Shown here one piece after another: positions 5,729-9,347 of a stretch of DNA of 9,347 bases (positions within the stretch are counted from its first letter, which is position 1; every line of letters starts with the position of its first letter). This DNA comes from Syntrophomonadaceae bacterium (lineage in GTDB: Bacteria; Bacillota_D; Dethiobacteria; DTU022; UBA8154), in assembly GCA_007120815.1 (NCBI GenBank), contig SKMY01000145.1, forward strand, positions 1 to 9,347. Reading direction: 5' to 3'. Both the position numbers and the translations under genes were made by a program. The notes beneath the pieces are model-generated. The model was given only the letters and a program-made list of their open reading frames with translations. It did not search any database and was not told where the DNA came from.

Positions 5729-6982
5729 ATGTCCAACCGCAGCTTTTTAGAACGTATAGATCCGCAGCTGGCGGCTGCCATAAATAAGGAAAAACACCGC
5801 CAGGTGGAAAAAATTGAACTGATTGCGTCAGAAAACTTTGTAAGCCAGGCGGTTTTGGAGGCCCAGGGTTCTGTGTTAACCAACAAGTACGCTGAAGGAT
5901 ATCCCGGGCAGCGATGGTATGGCGGGTGCGAGCATGTGGATGTCATTGAAGAGCTGGCCAGGATTCGGGCCTGTGAGCTTTTTGGTGCGGAGCATGCCAA
6001 CGTTCAGCCCCATGCAGGGGCGCCGGCTAACCTGGCCGTCTACCTGGCAACACTAACACCCGGTGACCCGGTGCTGGGAATGAACCTTTCCCATGGAGGG
6101 CACCTGACTCACGGCAGCCCGGTTAATATATCCGGAAAGCTCTACCGCTTTTTCTCTTACGGCGTGGAACGGGAAACGGGTTTTTTGAATATGGACGAGG
6201 TGCGGACTATGGCCCGGGAAATTCGACCCAAGCTTATTGTTGCCGGTGCCAGCGCATATCCGCGGAAAATAGATTTTGCAGCTTTTGGAGAAATAGCCCG
6301 CGAAGTGGGGGCCTATCTCATGGTAGACATGGCCCATATCGCCGGACTGGTTGCAGCCGGCCTGCATGAAAACCCCGTCCCCCATGCGGAAATCGTAACC
6401 AGCACCACCCACAAAACCTTAAGAGGCCCCAGAGGAGGACTTATTTTATGCAACAAGGCCTTTTCCCGGGCTATCGATAAGGCGATCTTCCCAGGCATCC
6501 AGGGAGGGCCGCTCATGCACGTGATTGCCGCCAAGGCTGTGGCTTTTAAAGAGGCCGGGGAGAAAGCCTTTGTGGATTACCAGGAACAGGTATTAAAAAA
6601 TGCCCTTGTTTTCGCCCAAACATTACTGGAGCATGGGTTTAAGCTGATATCCGGTGGCACGGACAACCACCTGATTCTGATGGACCTGAGAAATAAGAAT
6701 ATAACCGGCCGCGATGCCGCTGGCATGTTGGATGACGTGGGAATTACGGTTAATAAAAATGCGGTGCCTTATGATAGTGAAAATCCGATCGTAACCAGTG
6801 GAATACGTATCGGAACGCCGGCTGTTACATCTCGAGGGATGAAGGAAGAAGAAATGATAGCCATTGCCGGTTTTATAAACCAGGTGATTGAAGGCCGACA
6901 GGACCCCGGTGTGCTGGCAGACGTTAAGCGGCGGGTAAAAGAGCTGTGTGCTGGTTTTCCGCTATACCAGGACATGAAATAA
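5729..6982 (+). CDS. glyA: Serine hydroxymethyltransferase
   Basis: A PLP enzyme that converts serine and tetrahydrofolate to glycine and 5,10-methylene-THF, the main one-carbon source for thymidylate and purines. The 417-residue length is typical. Visible motifs are IASENF (32-37), [13 protein letters not shown] (54-66), [13 protein letters not shown] (121-133), [12 protein letters not shown] (172-183), [13 protein letters not shown] (199-211) with D200/H203 for the PLP ring, the Schiff-base lysine K229 in [13 protein letters not shown] (225-237), and [13 protein letters not shown] (358-370) with substrate-carboxylate R360. One oddity is that the segment usually read as NVQPHSGAQAN is [11 protein letters not shown] (91-101), so Ser is Ala96 and Gln is Pro99. 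ATG 5729 is the first in-frame start after a TAA at 5711 and has only a weak AGG site, placed in a hairpin. The 94-base gap from rpiB is mostly this leader. upp follows after 24 bases. Confidence 0.95.
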   Translation: MSNRSFLERIDPQLAAAINKEKHRQVEKIELIASENFVSQAVLEAQGSVLTNKYAEGYPGQRWYGGCEHVDVIEELARIRACELFGAEHANVQPHAGAPANLAVYLATLTPGDPVLGMNLSHGGHLTHGSPVNISGKLYRFFSYGVERETGFLNMDEVRTMAREIRPKLIVAGASAYPRKIDFAAFGEIAREVGAYLMVDMAHIAGLVAAGLHENPVPHAEIVTSTTHKTLRGPRGGLILCNKAFSRAIDKAIFPGIQGGPLMHVIAAKAVAFKEAGEKAFVDYQEQVLKNALVFAQTLLEHGFKLISGGTDNHLILMDLRNKNITGRDAAGMLDDVGITVNKNAVPYDSENPIVTSGIRIGTPAVTSRGMKEEEMIAIAGFINQVIEGRQDPGVLADVKRRVKELCAGFPLYQDMK

Positions 6983-6995
6983 AAAAACATTAGGC

Positions 6996-7001
6996 AGGTG
7001 A
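6996..7001 (+). promoter_or_regulatory. Ribosome binding site deciding the upp start
   Basis: AGGTGA lies 5 bases before GTG 7007. The upstream in-frame GTG 6998 falls inside this site, so it is an unlikely start. Confidence 0.7.
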
Positions 7002-7006
7002 AGAGC

Positions 7007-7636
7007 GTGAAAAATGTTTTTATTGTTCAACATCCCTTGGTGCAGCACAAACTGACTTACTGCAGGCAGAAAAAAACCATGACCAAGGAATTTCGGTCTA
7101 TTGTGGAGGAAATTTCAACACTTCTAATGTATGAAGCCACCCGGTCCTTTCCACTGACAGAGATCGATGTGCGAACCCCTGTCAGCCTGGGAAAAGGGAA
7201 AGTGCTGGCTAACCCCGACGTGCTGTTTGTTCCTATCCTGCGTTCCGGTCTGGTCATGCTTAACGCTGGCCTTCGTATGGTTCCTTCTGCCAAGGTGGGT
7301 CACCTGGGTATTTTTCGGGATCCGATGACCCTTTCTCCGGTGGAATACTTTCGAAAATTACCAACAGATGTGGAGCACCGCAAATGTTTTATTCTAGACG
7401 TGATGATTGCAACGGGAGGTACGTCTATAGCGGCGGTGAATTCCTTGAAAGAAAGAGGGGCCACCAAAATAAAATACATTTCCCTGGTTGCAGCACGGGA
7501 AGGTATAACAGCGTTGAACCGCTCTCATCCCGATGTAGAAGTTTACCTGGCTGACATCGATGAAAAACTGAATGCAGACGCCTTTATTGTGCCCGGCCTT
7601 GGAGATGCCGGGGACCGGCTTTACGGGACTGATTAA
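7007..7636 (+). CDS. upp: Uracil phosphoribosyltransferase
   Basis: It salvages uracil with PRPP to UMP. Starting at GTG 7007 gives 209 residues, the length I recall for B. subtilis Upp, with the usual N-terminus (MKNVFIVQHPLVQHKLTY). Motifs are FVPILRSG (74-81), KVGHLGIFRDPMTLSPVEYF (96-115), the PRPP loop DVMIATGGTS (131-140), and the uracil-binding end FIVPGLGDAGDRLYGT (193-208). Oddities: the PRPP loop has Val132 where DPMLATGG is usual, and RSGLVMLNAG (79-88) departs from the common RAGLGM segment, so this is a somewhat divergent member. It lies 24 bases after glyA, as in Bacillus, and 12 bases before the dCMP deaminase. No uracil or PyrR-type leader is visible in the short gap, so it is probably transcribed with glyA. 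Confidence 0.9.
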   Translation: MKNVFIVQHPLVQHKLTYCRQKKTMTKEFRSIVEEISTLLMYEATRSFPLTEIDVRTPVSLGKGKVLANPDVLFVPILRSGLVMLNAGLRMVPSAKVGHLGIFRDPMTLSPVEYFRKLPTDVEHRKCFILDVMIATGGTSIAAVNSLKERGATKIKYISLVAAREGITALNRSHPDVEVYLADIDEKLNADAFIVPGLGDAGDRLYGTD

Positions 7637-7648
7637 CGGGGTGATTAC

Positions 7649-8092
7649 GTGCGTCCTTCATGGGACAGCTATTTTATAGAGATCGCCGGTGTTGTAGCGC
7701 AACGCTCCACCTGCCTGCGGCGAAAAGTCGGAGCCCTTTTGGCTAAGGACAAGCGACTGCTTACCACCGGCTACAACGGGGCGCCGGCAGGGCTGTACCA
7801 CTGCCTGGAAACCGGCTGTTTGCGCCAGGAGATGAACATCCCTTCGGGCCAGCGCCATGAACTCTGCCGAGGCCTGCATGCGGAACAAAATGCCATCATT
7901 CAAGGTGCCATTTACGGCGTTTCCATTGAAGGTGCCGATCTGTACTGTACCCATCATCCCTGTTCGCTGTGCGCTAAAATGCTCGTTAACGCGAAAATCC
8001 GCCGGGTGGTATTAAAGGACCACTACCCCGATGAACTGGCACAGCAGTTGTTCCGGCAGGCCGATATTCAAGTGGTCGTAATGGATTTATAA
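7649..8092 (+). CDS. comEB: Deoxycytidylate (dCMP) deaminase, ComEB type
   Basis: A zinc enzyme that deaminates dCMP to dUMP, feeding thymidylate synthesis. The 147-residue protein has the cytidine/deoxycytidylate deaminase fold. HAE (77-79) supplies zinc ligand His77 and proton shuttle Glu79, and PCSLC (104-108) supplies Cys105 and Cys108. The N-terminal segment [21 protein letters not shown] (2-22) and GYNGAP (41-46) are typical of dCMP deaminases rather than cytosine or tRNA-adenosine deaminases. Extra Cys/His residues (C22, C52, C57, C73, H102, H103) could form a second structural zinc site, as in phage T4 dCMP deaminase. The start is GTG 7649 with GGGGTGA (7638-7644) 4 bases upstream. 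It follows upp by 12 bases. Nothing suggests a role in competence here; the comEB symbol reflects homology only. Confidence 0.9.
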   Translation: MRPSWDSYFIEIAGVVAQRSTCLRRKVGALLAKDKRLLTTGYNGAPAGLYHCLETGCLRQEMNIPSGQRHELCRGLHAEQNAIIQGAIYGVSIEGADLYCTHHPCSLCAKMLVNAKIRRVVLKDHYPDELAQQLFRQADIQVVVMDL

Positions 8093-8104
8093 ATATATAA
8101 AACA

Positions 8105-8112
8105 AAGGAGGT
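8105..8112 (+). promoter_or_regulatory. Strong ribosome binding site for thlA
   Basis: AAAGGAGG, followed by T, is a near-perfect Shine-Dalgarno sequence 8 bases before ATG 8121. It rules out the in-frame TTG 8112, which overlaps it. The 28-base gap after comEB is AT-rich and could hold a -10 box, but no matching -35 is clear. Confidence 0.8.
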
Positions 8113-8120
8113 TGACAGCA

Positions 8121-9302
8121 ATGAAAAAAGTTGTTGTCGCAGCAGCAGTAAGAACGCCAATTGGCACGTTTGGTGGTTCCCTGAAGGATGTGCCCGCCGT
8201 TGACCTGGGAGCTCTGGTCATCAAGGAAGTTATTAGGCGGGGCAACATTCAGCCCGACCTAGTAGAAGAAGTCATTTTCGGTAACGTTTTGCAGGCCGGA
8301 TTAGGTCAAAACCCGGCTCGCCAGGCCGTGCTTAAAGCCGGGCTCGACGTTTCCGTGCCGGCCATCTCTATTAACAAGGTTTGTGCCTCGGGTTTGAAAT
8401 CCATAAACCTGGCCGCCCAGGCTATTGCAGCGGGGGATGCCGAGGTTGTTATTGCCGGCGGCATGGAAAACATGAGCCGTGCGCCGTACCTGGCTGAAAC
8501 CGCCCGGTGGGGGGGACGCATGGGTAATGCAGCCCTGGTGGACAGCATGATCAAAGACGGGCTGTGGTGCGCCTTTAACGATGTGCACATGGGAATTACG
8601 GCAGAAAACATTGCGGATCAGTTTAATATCAGCCGTGAAGACCAGGACGAGTTTGCCCTGGAAAGTCAGAACCGGGCATTAAAGGCCATCGAAGACGGGC
8701 TTTTTAAAGATGAAATTATTCCTGTTTCAATACCCCAAAGGAAGGGCGATCCGGTTGTATTCGACACCGATGAGCATCCCCGAAAAGGTACAACTCTGGA
8801 CGGACTGCTGAAGCTCCGCCCGGCCTTTAAAAAAGACGGTTCCGTTACTGCAGGCAATGCGTCGGGTATCAATGACGGTGCTGCAGCCGTTTTGCTCATG
8901 AGTGAAGACAAAGCCAAAGAGCTTGGCATTACCCCACTGGCTACCATGGTCGGCTATGCTTCTGCCGGGGTTGATCCCGCCATAATGGGAACCGGCCCCA
9001 TTCCGGCGACCCGCAAGGCCCTGGAAAAAGCCGGTCTAAGCGTAGAAGACCTGGATGTAATTGAAGCCAATGAGGCTTTTGCTTCCCAGGCCCTGTCAGT
9101 GGCCCGGGAACTGAATTTCGATTTGGAAAAAACCAACCTGTCAGGCGGAGCCATTGCCCTGGGACATCCCATTGGCGCCAGTGGAGCCAGGATATTTGTT
9201 ACCCTGATTTACCAGCTGGTCAGGAAGGGTAAAGGCAAAGGTCTGGCTACGTTGTGTATCGGCGGCGGCCAGGGTGTGGCGACTGTTGTGGAGAGAGAGT
9301 AG
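8121..9302 (+). CDS. thlA: Acetyl-CoA C-acetyltransferase (biosynthetic thiolase)
   Basis: It reversibly condenses two acetyl-CoA to acetoacetyl-CoA, the entry to butyrate/butanol or polyhydroxybutyrate synthesis, or the last step of their breakdown. The 393-residue length from ATG 8121 matches the family. The active site is complete: nucleophile C88 in [11 protein letters not shown] (84-94), NEAFA (317-321), H349 in [11 protein letters not shown] (348-358), and C379 in CIGGGQG (379-385). The N-terminus ([17 protein letters not shown]) and [11 protein letters not shown] (113-123) are typical of PhaA/ThlA thiolases. The very strong ribosome binding site suggests high expression. No terminator follows and another ribosome binding site appears 33 bases after the stop, so it is probably the first gene of a further acyl-CoA cluster. 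Biosynthetic versus degradative direction cannot be decided from sequence. Confidence 0.95.
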   Translation: MKKVVVAAAVRTPIGTFGGSLKDVPAVDLGALVIKEVIRRGNIQPDLVEEVIFGNVLQAGLGQNPARQAVLKAGLDVSVPAISINKVCASGLKSINLAAQAIAAGDAEVVIAGGMENMSRAPYLAETARWGGRMGNAALVDSMIKDGLWCAFNDVHMGITAENIADQFNISREDQDEFALESQNRALKAIEDGLFKDEIIPVSIPQRKGDPVVFDTDEHPRKGTTLDGLLKLRPAFKKDGSVTAGNASGINDGAAAVLLMSEDKAKELGITPLATMVGYASAGVDPAIMGTGPIPATRKALEKAGLSVEDLDVIEANEAFASQALSVARELNFDLEKTNLSGGAIALGHPIGASGARIFVTLIYQLVRKGKGKGLATLCIGGGQGVATVVERE

Positions 9303-9335
9303 TTTGCCAAACTGATCATCCCGGAGCCAAAGACC

Positions 9336-9341
9336 AGGAGG
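9336..9341 (+). promoter_or_regulatory. Ribosome binding site of the next gene beyond the window
   Basis: AGGAGG ends 6 bases before the window edge. The final TTG (9345-9347) is too close to be a likely start, so the real start probably lies just outside. In anaerobes a 3-hydroxybutyryl-CoA dehydrogenase often follows a thiolase, but nothing of the gene is visible. Confidence 0.55.
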
Positions 9342-9347
9342 CAGTTG

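Noticed and set aside
8068..8095. Promoter at the end of comEB for thlA (TTCAAG with an AT-rich -10)
   Set aside because: The AT-rich stretch gives several equal -10 choices and the -35 is poor; it cannot be told from chance.

Overview
The window comes from a low-to-mid GC Gram-positive bacterium, most likely an anaerobic Clostridia-type Firmicute of the Peptococcaceae/Desulfotomaculum kind; the lineage is inferred, not proven. The support is strong AGGAGG-type ribosome binding sites, GTG starts, a gene order matching the Bacillus subtilis ywlC-ywlE-ywlF-glyA-upp segment, a Fur protein close to Bacillus Fur, and a thiolase of the kind used by anaerobic acyl-CoA metabolisers. No mobile element, CRISPR array, tRNA or rRNA is visible.

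Left part (1-3250). The window opens inside a Na+/phosphate cotransporter gene with a C-terminal PhoU-like domain, followed after 19 bases by a Fur-family metal regulator. On the opposite strand lie larB and larC, which make the nickel-pincer nucleotide cofactor, 4 bases apart and in the order larB-larC. fur and larC converge tail to tail and overlap by 4 bases. There is no space between them for a terminator. The best intrinsic terminator for fur is a 10-bp stem with a T8 tract lying about 270 bases inside larC, on the antisense strand.

Centre (3251-3515). A 265-base AT-rich divergent control region separates larB (leftward) from tsaC (rightward). It holds candidate promoters for both directions and a 10-bp hairpin in the presumed larB leader.

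Right part (3516-9347). All genes run rightward with short gaps: tsaC/sua5 (tRNA t6A), ywlE-type protein-arginine phosphatase, rpiB (pentose phosphate isomerase), glyA (serine/glycine and one-carbon units), upp (uracil salvage), comEB-type dCMP deaminase, and thlA-type acetyl-CoA acetyltransferase. The glyA-upp-dCMP deaminase group is linked metabolically: uracil salvage to UMP, dCMP to dUMP, and methylene-THF for making dTMP from dUMP. A ribosome binding site at the right edge shows that another gene follows thlA.

The proteins are known families. The most unusual material is in the non-protein layer: terminator-like hairpins buried antisense in larC, a leader hairpin before larB, and two mutually exclusive hairpins plus a mini-ORF just before glyA, where the glyA ribosome binding site is weak and lies in a stem. 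GlyA and Upp also carry substitutions in normally conserved cofactor or substrate motifs.
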